64,000 nucleotides of DNA. It comes from Phalacrocorax aristotelis. Taxonomy: Eukaryota > Chordata > Aves > Suliformes > Phalacrocoracidae. Each line of letters opens with the position of its first letter. The first letter of the stretch is position 1. The DNA lies in NCBI RefSeq assembly GCF_949628215.1, contig NC_134279.1, positions 81,275,330-81,339,329 of the forward strand, given 5' to 3'. Both the position numbers and the translations under genes were made by a program. Positions 43,401 through 55,400 of this stretch are shown here, piece by piece. The notes beneath the pieces are model-generated. The model was given only the letters and a program-made list of their open reading frames with translations. It was not told the DNA's origin and searched no databases.

Positions 43401-44628
43401 CACACACTGAAGGCTCTGAAGGTGAACGTCACGTGCTGCTAAAGATAACATCCACGTAGTTTCGCGTTAAGCTGTGACACATTTGGGAAGCTATTTGGTA
43501 AAGAGAATCTCTCTCTCCTCCTTTGATCCAAATCCAGCAAAAAAAAAAAGGAGGACCATGCGCCGGGAGTGAGCTCGGCGTGGGCTGAGAGATTTCAAGC
43601 ACCTTTGAAAGAAACAGGCTGGGTCCAAGGGACTTTTTGTCTGTGACTTTCACCCACCCCCAGCCTAAATTTTCGTGACCTTTCAAGTTTCTGCAGCATT
43701 TCTCTTCCAACTCAACCTACACCCCTGCTTGATTTTCCTCTCTTCCTCTTACCCTGATTAATCAGCCTTCCTTCCTCCTCCCACTGCGCTTCTCTTGTTC
43801 GAACACAGCCAAACTCCTTCCCACCTCTGGGCAAACCTCGCCAGGAAATTTCACTTCCAGTGACTCTAAAAAGCGAGTGTTGGAGAGGGGCCCCGCAGGC
43901 TGCGAGAGCGCGCTTTGCGGAGCTCCTCTGGGAGGGAAACGTCCCTCTGCGTGTGCCTGCATGTCGCACTTAGAGCCGAGTCCTCGGCCAAGAGTGCGAC
44001 TGCACAGCTGAACGCCGGGGAGAACAACGTTCCTGGAGGGATGCCACCCGCCTCAGGGTGTCGGCTCGGCGAAGGGGGATGCAGGGGCACTGTGAAACGT
44101 CGACTGGGCTTTTTGGTTGCTCTTGAACATGGAAAGTGGCTCTTGGCAGCACTGGGAACCCTCGCATAGTGGGAGCTGGGAAGCCGCCCGTCCCCTGCTG
44201 CCCCCCACCCAGCACAGCCGAGCGCGCCAGAGGAAATTCTGGTCCCAACAGGCGAAGGTTGGGGCGAAAACGGCTCGTTTTCGCCAAGAGCCCGCACTTA
44301 CACCTGCGCCTGGGCCGAAGAGAGAAATAACCGCATTCCCCACCCCCCCACCCCCCCAGATTACGACGTCAGCGCGCAAAAACATCACTTTTTTTGGGTT
44401 TGTTCGGCTTTTTGCACCCTCTTTTGCTTTAGCTATATAATATATAGGTACTGAGGCGTATAGGGGCGGGGGGGGGGAGCGGCACAGACGCATGCGCCGA
44501 GCCCCCCCCCCCCCCCCCCGCCGAGGGGGCTGGAAAGGGACGGGAAGGCGGAAAGGACCGGGGGAAGGAAGGAGAGACGGATGGAAGAACACACAACACG
44601 CCCTCCCGCCGTCCCCCCCTGAACTCAC
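40448..44628 (-). other. UBOX5/FASTKD5 shared first intron
   Basis: About 4.2 kb of non-coding DNA between the FASTKD5 acceptor and the common first exon. No gene, CR1 or tandem repeat is recognised. GC content rises sharply after about 43.9 kb toward the CpG promoter. Purine-rich runs occur at about 42330-42420. Confidence 0.45.
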
Positions 44629-44860
44629 CGGGCCCCGCCGCCGCCTCCGGCCCCGCCGGCCCCGTCTCCTCCCGCTGCTTCCGGTCACCTGACCAGTGAC
44701 TCGCTTCCGGCCGTACGGTAGCCGAGCGGGGCCCGCCGAGGAAGGGGCGGTGACGGGAGCTGCCGGTAGGTGGTGCCGGCGGCTCGCGGCGCGGCCCCAC
44801 GTGATTGCGGGGGTGTGTGTGGGGGTGTGTGTCATGTGACACGGGGGTCACGTGGCTGCC
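44629..44860 (-). promoter_or_regulatory. UBOX5: Common CpG promoter and non-coding exon 1 of UBOX5 and FASTKD5
   Basis: The minus strand has two CCGGAAG ETS/GABPA sites (44678-44684 and 44704-44710) in a TATA-less CpG-rich stretch. A donor CCCG|GTGAGTTC ends the exon at 44629. CACGTG E-boxes lie at 44798-44803 and 44849-44854, and a GTCATGTGAC site at 44831-44840. This is the only promoter-like region upstream of either gene, and both have an upstream 3' splice site. In human the two genes are annotated with the same 5' end. The start site is inferred to lie near 44700. A donor-like CCG|GTAGGT on the plus strand at about 44765 hints at divergent transcription. Confidence 0.72.
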
Positions 44861-44885
44861 CGACGCGGGGCAGGGGGAGTCGCCA

Positions 44886-45188
44886 TGTTTGGAATCGTGG
44901 AGATGTTGAGGTTGGGAAGGACCTGGGGGATCATGGAGTGCAACCACCAGCCCAACACCCCCAGGCCTCCTAAACCATGTCCCCAGGTGCCACGTCTGCA
45001 CGGTGTTTGAACCCCACCCAGGGACGGTGACGCCCCCACCTCTCTGGGCAGCCTGTGCCAGGGCCTGACCCCTCTGGCAGGGAAGGCATTTTCCCTCATC
45101 TCCAACCTAAACCTCCCCTGACGCAGCCTGAGGCCGTTCCCTCTCGTCCTGTCACTGGTGACTTGGGAGAAGGGACCGACACCCACCT
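44886..45188 (-). mobile_element. CR1 LINE fragment, 3' part, interrupted by an LTR
   Basis: It starts with the CR1 tail GGAATCGTGGAGATGTTGAG and follows the same sequence as the copies at 2982 and 13540 to the GGACCGAC region. It breaks at an LTR and resumes at 46081. Its left end lies less than 200 bases from the UBOX5/FASTKD5 exon 1. Confidence 0.93.
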
Positions 45189-46080
45189 TGTTGTAAATAA
45201 CTAAAGGGTTAAACTTGCAGCTTGAACCATTATTAGCCTAAACCCACATTCTGAGAAATGCAAACGACTCAACGAGTCAACTTGTGAAAGGAATTCAAAG
45301 TTCACGTGATACCTTGGACAACAGCTAAAAGGTAGAAGGTCCCACTGTGCCTTTGTGGTGGACAGGATATTCTTAATTTATGCCTGGCCAATGCACCTGA
45401 ATTGTTGCCTCAAAAGTATATATATATTCTTCCTGGATGAAATGGAATACTACAGGAGTTATTAGTAATTAAGAAAGGATCGCAGTTAGGAGTGGAGACT
45501 TACACCTGAGGTTGTAAGTAACGCTTGAGCCAAAAAGGAGGGTGTTAGTAATGAATGCCTTCTTGACAAGAATGTCCTAATAGAATAAAACTCAGTAGAA
45601 CTTCAAGGACTGACACTGGGAAGATCCTGCTACAAAGCAGGGTGTGAAGATAAGGGAGGGCCACAAATCAGTCAGCGGTGATAAAAGGGAACATCTTGGC
45701 CCAGAAGGCACCAAAGCATGAAACTGAGGGAAGGCTAGTTCTGGGAGGTGGAGATTGTGACCACCGACTCAATTGAGGGATGAAAGGACTGGCCCCCACA
45801 CTCCTCTTGAGCATGCACAGTGAATTAAAATCACACTGTAGCTTTAAAACTAAGTGGAAAAGACACAGACCAATGGAAGAAGGGGATGCTCAGTGAGGTA
45901 AATGATTATGTATTATATAGGTGAGGTGTGTTAACTGTCATGTATAAATGTCACAAATGAACTCTAGTATGTGTGCATGCTAGGATGAGAGAGCCCCCAT
46001 GCACCTGGTGCTGAATAAAGCAATGCCTGCTCTTTAATACACCCAGTGTTAAGGAGTTTTATTCCTGGTTTTCAGTGACA
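45189..46080 (+). mobile_element. Solo LTR of an endogenous retrovirus, inserted in a CR1
   Basis: An 892-base element begins TGTTGTAAATAAC and ends TTTTCAGTGACA, so it has the TG...CA ends of an LTR. ACCT stands directly left (45185-45188) and right (46081-46084) of it, a likely 4-bp target-site duplication, and the CR1 continues on both sides. Inside are a TATA-like GTATAAATG near 45941 and AATAAA near 46015, giving plus orientation. No internal retroviral sequence is present, so it is a solo LTR left by LTR-LTR recombination. The class is uncertain: TGT/ACA ends are common in ERVL, and a 4-bp duplication is usual for ERV1. It is younger than the CR1 it entered. Both ends look whole. Confidence 0.85.
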
Positions 46081-46497
46081 ACCTCACTCCAGCCCCTCTC
46101 AGGCAGCTGCAGAGAGCGAGAAGGGCTCCCCTCAGCCCCCTCTTCTCCAGGCTAAACCCCCCCAGCCCCCTCAGCCGCCCCCCAGCACACTTGTGCTCCA
46201 GACCCTGCCCCAGCCCCGCTGCCCTTCTCTGGACACGCTCCAGCCCCTCAAGGCCCTTCTTGTCCCGAGGGGCCCAAATCTGAGCCCAGCATTCGAGGTG
46301 GGGCCTCCCCAGGGCCAGGCACAGGGGCCCCATCCCTGCCCGGCTCCTGCTGGCCACACCAGGGCTGACACAAGCCCGGGGGCTGGTGGCCTCCTTGGCC
46401 ACCTGGGCACTGCTGGCTCATGCCCAGCCGGCTGTCAGCCAGCACCCCCGGGGCCTTCTCCGCCGGGCACTTCCCAGCCCCTCTGCCCCAGGCCTGG
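46081..46497 (-). mobile_element. CR1 LINE fragment, 5' part beyond the LTR
   Basis: This is the continuation of the CR1 at 44886, nearly identical to 13834-14240 in the mesotocin intron copy (CACTCCAGCCCCTCTCAGGC to CTGCCCCAGGCCTGG). It ends where the two copies diverge, after 46494. Confidence 0.93.
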
Positions 46498-46699
46498 ACC
46501 GGGTGGGGTGCGGGGGCTGCTGGGGCAGCCTTACCTCACAAGGGGTGGCTGCTGGTGGCAGGCAGCAGGGCAGAGCCCAGCCCGGGGGCACGGCGGCTGA
46601 GGATTCTGGCCGGTCGCAGGAGCATAGCCTCTGGGAGGCTGCTCCGCACTGGTGTGGAGGTGCACACCCCAGCTGATGCCCCTCGTTTACAACCTTGCC

Positions 46700-46815
46700 A
46701 GCAGAATTGGGGCAGCTGGGGTTGGAAGGGACCAACAGGGGTTAGCTGGGCCAACCCCTTGCTCAAGCAGGGCCACCCAGAGCCAGTCGCCCAGGCGGCT
46801 TTTGAATATTTCAAA
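46700..46815 (-). mobile_element. Short CR1 LINE scrap
   Basis: GGGGTTGGAAGGGACCAACA, then CTTGCTCAAGCAGGGCCACC and GCGGCTTTTGAATATTTC, match a minus-strand CR1 of another subfamily from that next to it. Only about 115 bases remain. Confidence 0.85.
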
Positions 46816-48530
46816 TATTCACAGCTCTGCTGTGCCCAGACACCGCTTTCCTGTCCACTGCAGGCTTTAAGCATTGGCAAAGAGTAATTAAATAAGGCCT
46901 TGAGCATGGAAGTGCGTTGAGCTTGGCACATAGACAGTGCTCCTTAGCGCTTACATCCCTTCCTAATCTGTCTACCAGCTGAATTTCCTTTTCACCTCTT
47001 CCTTTTATGCTCTGGCAGCTGAGGAAATCACATCTTTAGGAGACCAAATGGAGGAGAGCCACACAGGTTGCAGTGAGCTGCAATAAAAGCCTTGTGTTGC
47101 TGATGGCACCTCAGACCTTAAACCTGGTCTGAGGGAAATCATCAAATCGCTGACGCACTTGCTTTGCCCTGAGAAGTATCAGCTTTGTCATGAGAGGGCA
47201 GGAGGCTTCCCTAGCAAAGCTGGTATTGGGAAATGTGCTGGATTTGTTGGGTTCTTTTTAGAAAAATAATGTTGGTCTCAAGATTGCTTTAACATGATGC
47301 TGACAAAGCAGCTGGGGTCGGAATCACTTGACTAAAAACCTGCACACTGGCAGGAGTTTTTGGATGTTGTGTTAATTCCCTGGTTGTGAGGGAAGGGGAA
47401 GTGGACCTCAGCCTGGGGTCAGCCTCCAAAGCCGCCTCTCTGGCAGCATCTTCCTCCTGACGCAGATCATCTGTGGATCCTTCCCTCCAACATGAATTTG
47501 ATGCATTTTGATTGCTTGTGTTTTCTACTTCTTCAGCGATGTGAAGGGCTGCTACTGGGGGAGCAGCCCTGTTCTCCAACCCAGCATCAGGGTGCCCATG
47601 GATGGACATCCCACACCTCCCTGCCCCAATCCCTGTGGTCTGGACAGCTGCTCCCCCAAACCGCCTCTCTTCCCCGCCTCGCAGCCCCAGCACAGAGGAG
47701 ATTTCTCTGGGAGGTGGCAGCCTCTGAGCCCCAGAGCTGGGGGAATCCCAGAGAGATGCTGCAGTGGGAGATGTGGCCTCTCTGAGCGAGGTCTTGGCAC
47801 GGGAGGGAAGGGGAATTAGCTCATGCCCGGTTCCCACCACTGTGACTGGCTCCAGGGTTGTGCCTGGCATCTCCACCTGGGTCTTTCCTTCCCCAGTGTG
47901 TCCTGACCTGGAAACCCCTCAGGTCTGAGCCTGGCTTGGTAGCAATTCAGCCACCTACATGAGTGTTAGGAGGTCTTGGACACCTGTGTGGGGCTGGGAG
48001 ATGCCACGGCTGTGGGACAGATGGAAAGCCTGTGTCCTTCTCAGTTAGCTCTGGGACTTCCCCAACGGCTCCCCAGACACATCCATGGCAATCTGAGCTA
48101 TGGGGTGAGACCTCAAACAGAAATGCCTTGTCCAGCCCTGCAGCCATCACAGTGGACTTGGGGTGCTTGTTCCCAAATGCTTGAAGAGCCGGAGCAGCCC
48201 TTGTGCCCCGGGAAAGCAGGACAGGGGAACGTCCCGTCCAAACACACACAACGTCCTGCTCTGCTCCTGGCAACTTCCACCTCTCCCCTCCCACTCCGCC
48301 ACACCAGGCTGCTCTCCGTCCTCCAGGACGGGAGCTACGAGGAATCCCTCAACCAGAGGGTGCTGGTGTGTCTGAGCTGTGGTCTTCTCTTGCAGGGCTG
48401 TCTCCCTGTGATTCCCCAGCCTGGCTGTGGGTCCCTCCCAAAATCCCACGTGGGTCTTTTCGCTTCTCCCATCCGCAACACAACCAGACAAGCCACACAG
48501 TCGGGTTTTCAAAACGGGGCCTTTCTCCAT
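46816..48530. other. Non-coding stretch, nothing recognised
   Basis: I see no gene, mobile element or tandem repeat in these 1.7 kb. Overlapping open frames at 47.3-47.9 and 47.9-48.6 kb on both strands have no domain and no splice context. Confidence 0.4.
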
Positions 48531-49410
48531 TTTATTTTGCCCAATAAAAATCTTTCACAGTTGGGTAGAGATAGGAGAGTGAGAGATACGTATACATATA
48601 GAACTTCATATATATTTATATATATACATATCTCTGTACAGGTATATATATATTCACTGTAGAAAATCGCAAAGGCAGTAGCTCTTCACACCTTGATAAC
48701 CCAATGGGAACATACAACAGACTAGCAGTAGGTTGGGAAGTGCGGTATAGTTTTAACAAGAATTTCTGAAACAGATACATCTTTGCTGTACAAAAATCCC
48801 AGAATGCTGCGTTTTATCTCTTTCTTTTTCAGCGTCTTGTCTTTAAATACACCGACCAGAGGCAAAGTCAAGACAACAGTGTTTGGAAGTGACCGGTGGA
48901 CAGGAGAGACACTCAACTTCATGGAGTTCTTTTATAAATATTTTAATTTTTAAGTATATATAGATATATATATATAATTTTTAAATTTTTTTTTTTTTTG
49001 CAAAGTCTCGTTAAACACAGTTCGGAGAACCAGCAACAGTCAACGCAGAAACAAAACAGTAACGGAGTCAAGTTCAGAACACTTCTGGTTTGAATTCACA
49101 GTAAGAGCAGAGAGAGACCAAGCCGTCAAGAAACGAACAAGAGGAAAGAAAGCACAAGGCTGGGATTGAATTTACAGTCGGGTAGGTCCAAAACGTTGGA
49201 CGAAGGGTCTAATGCAGAGGTCCTACACACAGACACAGCCTGCAGCTCACCCGGCGGTGGAGCGGCAGCGGAGAGCTCCGGCCGCTCCTCCGCGGGGCTT
49301 TTATTGCTGGTGAAATCAGACAGCAGGCTTGCTCGGGGGTGCCGGCTGGCCCAACCTGACGTTCTCCCATCGGGGAGCTGGGTTTTGGGGGGACACCTAT
49401 TGATCTGCTG
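48531..49410 (-). other. Candidate 3' end of a long minus-strand 3' UTR (LZTS3 or an unknown RNA)
   Basis: The minus strand ends in AATAAA at 48531-48536. Upstream of it is very AT-rich sequence with TATATATA tracts (about 48590-48655 and 48943-48975) and a T/A-rich run. This then passes into moderate GC sequence. The composition jump against its surroundings is typical of a vertebrate brain 3' UTR end. The nearest upstream minus-strand gene is LZTS3, whose stop is 8.7 kb away. The stretch could be a distal LZTS3 UTR end, a separate RNA, or neither. I recognise no protein. Confidence 0.35.
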
Positions 49411-52400
49411 GAGAACAGATGCAGAAGACAGGAAACTAAGCAACATGCATCGGTTTAGGATGAGGAAACCCTCACAAGCGTACTGCCCGGTGCAGGGCAA
49501 AGACCAAGAGGGATTCCTCTCGGCTCACAGCGTTTACCAGGTCCAAGTGAGTGCAAACGAAGACACCTTGGTGGAGCTCGAGCCCTGGGCTGGGCTCTGC
49601 GGGGATGCCGCTGTGTGGAAAGGGACTGCATAGACACATTGGCCAGTTGTGCAGCATTTTTTTGCACCGGTGATGGGGCAGTTTTGCACCGGTGGTGGAG
49701 CTCTACCCGCACACATTTTGCTCCCTTCGGCCACTGGAAGGGAACCCAAGTGCCGCCCATGGGGGAAAGGGGATGTTCTTCTCCGAGAGGGCTCCTGGGA
49801 CAGCCTGGCTCTCAGGAATGGCAGAGCCAGTGTCGTGGCCTCCCACTGGTGCCTGGCTGTCACCAAATGTGACTCTGAGCTCAGATGCCCTGGGGGACCC
49901 CGCAGCTCCCAGATGGGTGAGCTAATGGAGAAGACCTGCTGCAGGGCCCCAGTAGCAGTCATGGGATGGGCACCAGAGGGGGTTGTACCACACCTCCTGG
50001 GGACCCAGACTGGTGGCCTGCTGGGTATGGGCAGCTTTGGGCTCTCCGGATGAATGGGGACCACCAAGCTCAAACCATTGGTGATTATTTGGAGCCAGAC
50101 TGGACCTCGCATCCCTTTCTGAAGGAGGAGAGCCCAGGGCTGGAGCTACAAAGGTATTCAAGAGAACATTGGCTTGCCTGCAGGTATCAGAGTTGGGAAT
50201 AGTCCCATTTAAATCTCTCTAGAAAAACCTATTGCTTTGTGACAGAAAGCAGAGGCTTTCTGTCTGAGAAAACAGATCTGTAAAAGAGCCGTGAAAACAC
50301 AACCCTGCGTGTCAGAGGTTGTCCCAGGCTCCAGATCTAATATGATCTCCTCAATAGGGAGAACCAGGGAGGAGGCTTATCCTGGAAATGCAGAGGCTCA
50401 TTTCTGGTGTTGCCGGCAGTTGCGCTGCCATCATGGAACATCTTATTGGGAAGCCAACATCTGCAAACAGCTAGGTGTGATCCCAACCCCTTGCTACACT
50501 GGGGACCAGGTGGCATGCGTGTGTGTGCCACTACAGACCAGGGGCACTCATACACCCCTCACACCTCTGTCTTTCCAGAGAGTGGAAGGACCGGGAAAGA
50601 CCTGGAGCTGGCTGGGTGTGGCGTTGCAATGGTGTGAAGCCCCATGAAGTGATGTCAAGTGATTGCAAGCCGAGGGGATGTCCTTCAGCAAGAAGCAAGA
50701 TTGGTCTTGGAGGTAAAGCAGGGCTGATCTACCTGACATGGGAATGGTGGAGAGAAGAGGTGAGGATCAGTAGTCAAGAAAGGGCTGGGACATGCCACTC
50801 TGGGTGGGGACTTTGGGCTTCAGCTCCAACTTGTTCAGATGTATCTGGGAGAGTACTGGGAGAGGCACTGACTGCTCCTGCCACGATGGGGATGGTGATG
50901 ATCTAAAAGGAGGCAGGAGAGTCTGGAGGGCCGGGGCAGAGGAGTAGCAGGGCACAGGCAACATGATGAGTGGATCTTTAGCAAGGGGTCTTGATGAAAA
51001 GTTACTCTGTAAAGTGGCCTTCAAGGCTTAGGCTGAAGGGTCAGGTTAGAATAACAGCAAGCTGGACCTGCTCCATCCAGCACAGAAGTGGGAGGTGTCA
51101 CTGCGCATCAGCAGGATTTCATGGTCTTGGTTGGGGATGGAGAAGAGAAGGCTCAGCATGGCCGTGGAGCAGAGGCACAGTGAAGAAGCACGTGCCTGAG
51201 GCCCAGACCCACCCAAGCACCCATCCACAGGAACCCTGTGGGCAGAGGAAGACAGATCTCCCGCTGGCCTACGCTCCACTTGCCAAGGCTGGGACCAGAT
51301 TCAGGAGCCCTCATGGAGCTAAGGTGGGCAGAAATGCCATCAGCACCCCAAGCAGGAGAAGCGAAGACCATGGTGCCTTCACCTCAGAAGATGGTTCCCT
51401 GGTAAGGAGGGTTCTGGGGTGAGCTGGGGAGAGGACACCAAGGAGGCAGCCAGCAGGACCACCATCTCTCACGATACACATTTTCCTGGCCAATTCACAC
51501 TGACCCAGAACGAGCCTTCGACTGGACCCTATAACAATGTCTACTGCTAAAGTAGAGGAGACCCGTGGCCCTGAAGACAGGTGTGATGGCTTGGCATGCA
51601 TCCTCTCTTCTCCTCGAGACAGAAGGGGAGTTGCATCCATCCATTCTGCCTGCTGGGAAAAGCCCCTGGTCCATGTTCTCCCTGGGGAATGCATGGAGCT
51701 TGTTGCCACGGCCGTGGAGGATACTGGTATAACCAATGGAGGACAATCAGCTCACCCAGGAACTCCTTTCTGCCCTGTCCTGTCTAGCACAGGAAAGGCC
51801 CCTCATGGCCCTGCAGATGTTCCCAAGTGGGACACAGGGAAACCTAAGCCCTTTCCTGTCCCCTGCCAGCTCTCGATCCCCCTTCACAGCCCACACCAAC
51901 GTCATCCCTCCCCAGGAAAGCCAGGAGGCAGCTCCAAGCATGCAGTCCAGTGCCCTCCAGACATCTTTGGTCATGTTGCTTGTGAGCTCGCTGTCTTGAG
52001 CAAGCTATAAAGTGCCACTGCAAGGGGCAGGAGTGGGGTGGGTTTGTCCTTTCCATGGGCAGAGCTCACAGGCAGCAAGGGCTCAAGGGGACACCACTGG
52101 AGCCACTGTCTGTGGGGGATTTTGATGCGTCATGAGGATGGGCAGAGAGGACTTCAGCCTTAACCAGGGGCAATTGCAAATCCTGGCTCGGGATGACAGC
52201 AAACATCAAAGCAGGGCAGAGTGACACCAGGCTGATCAGTCAAAGCCAATCCCAAGTGGATTGCCTTCATAGGAGGTGCTGAGACACCCCCTCCCTTCCA
52301 TTTCCACTGCGGCCAGCAATAGCTCAGGGGTTGCTGAGCACCCTCGTGTAGCGCTCAGCGCTCAAATGCAGCATCTGCTGCTACTGTCGGTCCCGCTCAC

Positions 52401-52435
52401 CAATATAGAAGCCACAGAGCTTTCTTGTCTCTTCA
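49411..52435. other. Non-coding stretch, nothing recognised
   Basis: About 3 kb with moderate GC and no visible repeats or known elements. Open frames such as minus 49534-50112 lack recognisable motifs and conserved splice borders. Confidence 0.4.
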
Positions 52436-55400
52436 TTTAATCATTGTATATACAGAGCTGGGCTGTTATTTACATCCAAGTACACTTGTCTCCGTATAAC
52501 GTAGCAGCATAAGAGCAACAATTTGATTCCTATTTTAAGTGCGGAAACCCGGAGGTGATCTCGCTCCGGCATGACGCCAGCGACAGCAGGAATGGTGTAG
52601 CCGGCTGCCACGAGGCAGTGGCAGAAGCTAAGTGGGACTGTGTGAAGTACAACAACGCGCGATGGTTGCGGCATTCACACCGAGAGTGAGACAGGAGTGC
52701 TGCCTGCGCGAGGGGAACCAGCCCAGCCGGGGCGTCATCTTACAGCGACAGCAACCAACCCTGAAATTACAGTGGAGCAAAGCAACCCCTCTCACAGCAA
52801 GTGGTAAGAGGGACTGCTTAGACCTTCCCTGGGGGCAGGATAGCCTGCTTAGCCCGAATCCTCATGGATAGAAATTGCTGGAGCTGATCAATCTGCTCTG
52901 CTTGCTCATATAACAACCATGTGGACATGCCTGGAGCATGACTCGGTTGCCTGCACATGGGTGATGTGCCACTAGAGATGCTTCAGGTCTTCCCACCACT
53001 GGCCTGGCTCTCCCATAGGTCTTGGATCATATTGGCCAGCCCCATGTATCAGGTAAACCAGAGCATCTCTAATGTCCCTGGTCCCCATGTGTGGGCTACT
53101 GATCTGAGACCCTTGGTACCACAGCTTTTGCTGTTGGCCAGTGGCAAGTTAGAGATGACTTGTTGTTTCAGTGGAGACACTGACCATATGCAAGATTTTG
53201 AGGGCAGTACTGGGAGAATTACACGTGAGCCAGTACGTCACACTGAGTCCCATCAGCTCCAGAGCTGGCTCGGCAAAGGTGGAGGAGACAGCTGGCTTAT
53301 GGTCAAGCCCAAACTCTGAGGGGAGTTTCATGGGACAGAAACATTTTATCAGCCCTGCCTGAGCCTCCAAAAGACAAGATGTCAACCTCCTTGGCCATTC
53401 CCAGGGTTTGTCATCAAAATGCCAGTCTGGCACCCCTTGGCTATCTTGCCCCAAGGCTAAGACCCCAGGGCCTCAACGCAGACCAAGCTTGTGATGGGAG
53501 ACTTCATCCAGTCAGCAGGTAAAAATGTTAAGGTCTGGAAAAAGCTAGGCAAGCTCCCATCTGGGCTGGATCTGAGCACAAACAACAGGAACCCAGGTGT
53601 CCCTCCATCATTTTGCTCCATCTTTGCTGAGCAAAGGGTAGTCACCTCAGAGGGAGACTGGTTACCAGCATGTGGCCGCACAGTGCTAGTACATGGGAGA
53701 GGACATGGCGGGAAGCAGTGCATCCAGTTGTGGGGAAGATTCCTGAAGAGCAGGAATCTTCCATGGCAGTTCAGCTGGGGCACTGGCCAAAACCACCTCT
53801 ATTTTATGTCACTGTAGCATAGGGGGGTGGTTTCTGCAGGACAGCTGAGTGCTTGGGGGTTGCTGGGCGAACCTCAAGAGAGGGAAAACCACCACAGCAT
53901 CTTAATGGGTGTCTGCAAGGCTCTCTGTCATCCAGGGAATGGCTGCAATTGAGGTTGCTCAGATCTGGATCAAAGTGATGTAGTGAAGAAGAAGGTGAAA
54001 GGGAGCGTACCTTTCCTCCTCCAAGGTGAAAAATCACTCCTTGCCACTCCTGCTCCATCCCAAGGAGCTCTGCAGTCCCTCATGGATGCACTGTGAGGCC
54101 ATTGAGTCCCTGGGCAGTCCAGCACCCTCCAGCAGACAGACAAACCCGTATGCCTCCAGGTTTCACTGGGTCCATCAAGACACACTCATTCCTGCCACCA
54201 CTGCAAAAAAGGTCTAGGAAAAAGATGATGGAGTAAACCTGGCACGCTGGAGGGCTTGGCTGGCTGCTGCTGACTGGATCCAGGTACTTGGGGAGGCCAG
54301 ACAAGCCCCTGCTTCTCTTGCCCATGGGTTAGCAAAGAGTTCTGGTGAGAAGGTGTCCCACAGGGTGATGCCGGTGTCCATTCCACTTGGGTGTTAGCGC
54401 AGCGGGAAATTGCAGTGTACACCTCCTCAACAGCAGATCCTTGCAGCTCCATCACTCTGGGTGTTCTTGAGCTACCAACTGAAACACTGATTCCTGCAAT
54501 GGTTAGTGAGAAACCAACCTCAACATCAGTGGAGCCAGGAGAAGAAAAGGTGGAAATAACCCTCCAGGTTACTGGACTCATCTTGTGGTGAGGACACTTG
54601 CTGTTGTGTTTGTTGTTCATGTGGTGGCCTCAAAACCACTGTATGACCATCTGAGGCAGCCTCTTGCAATATCTCTATGCTTTTCCCTTTTGCCCAAGGA
54701 CTTCAACGTCCTTCACAAGCACAGATGCCTCACAACTGCTTTGGGAAGGAAGGCAGCCTGGATTCATCTGATGTGGAAAGAGAGGCAGAGAAAGCCAAGA
54801 TGACAAGACACCAGCTCTCCAACCCCGACACTGTGGGATGTTTGACTCCATCTTGAAGGCCCAGTGTATGAAATGGAGGAAGTTCTAGGATTTGCCTGGC
54901 CAAGTGTCAGTTTGCGCAGTGCATGTGGGTGTCTCCCTTGTCACAGCAAAGTCTGCTGCTGGGTGGCACCAGCAGGCAGCTACACTCCTTCCTCAGTGGG
55001 CTGTGTGGGCTGATATCCAAAAGCGCTGGAGTCTGCAGGATTCATAGGGGCACTCACCTCTACACCCTTCGGGGGTCACACCTGAGCTAGTCCCCCTTTC
55101 CATGGCTGGTCTGGTAAGAGTAGTTTAGCTTGAGCTGCCCTGGCATTTTCCAGACTGATGGGTTGTGTCTTCCTCCAGCTCCAAAGGCAGAAGCCATGGG
55201 AAAAGACAGGTACCATCAACTGGGATCTTGAAATGCCCTGGTCTCATCACACATCTCCATTTTTGCCAGCTCCAGGGATCACTGCCAGCCACCAACAGTT
55301 CCTGCCCAGTAATACTGTCTGTTGACCTTGGCTGGAGGTTGGTAGGACTAACTGCAGTCTCCTCTCTCCTGCTCAGCCTCTTTGCTCAGTCTGGAGCTCA

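Noticed and set aside
49126-49500. 124-codon minus-strand frame as a real terminal exon
   Set aside because: It has an acceptor-like CTCCAGCAG and a stop, but I recognise no family and the sequence looks like UTR. Kept only as a candidate 3' UTR.
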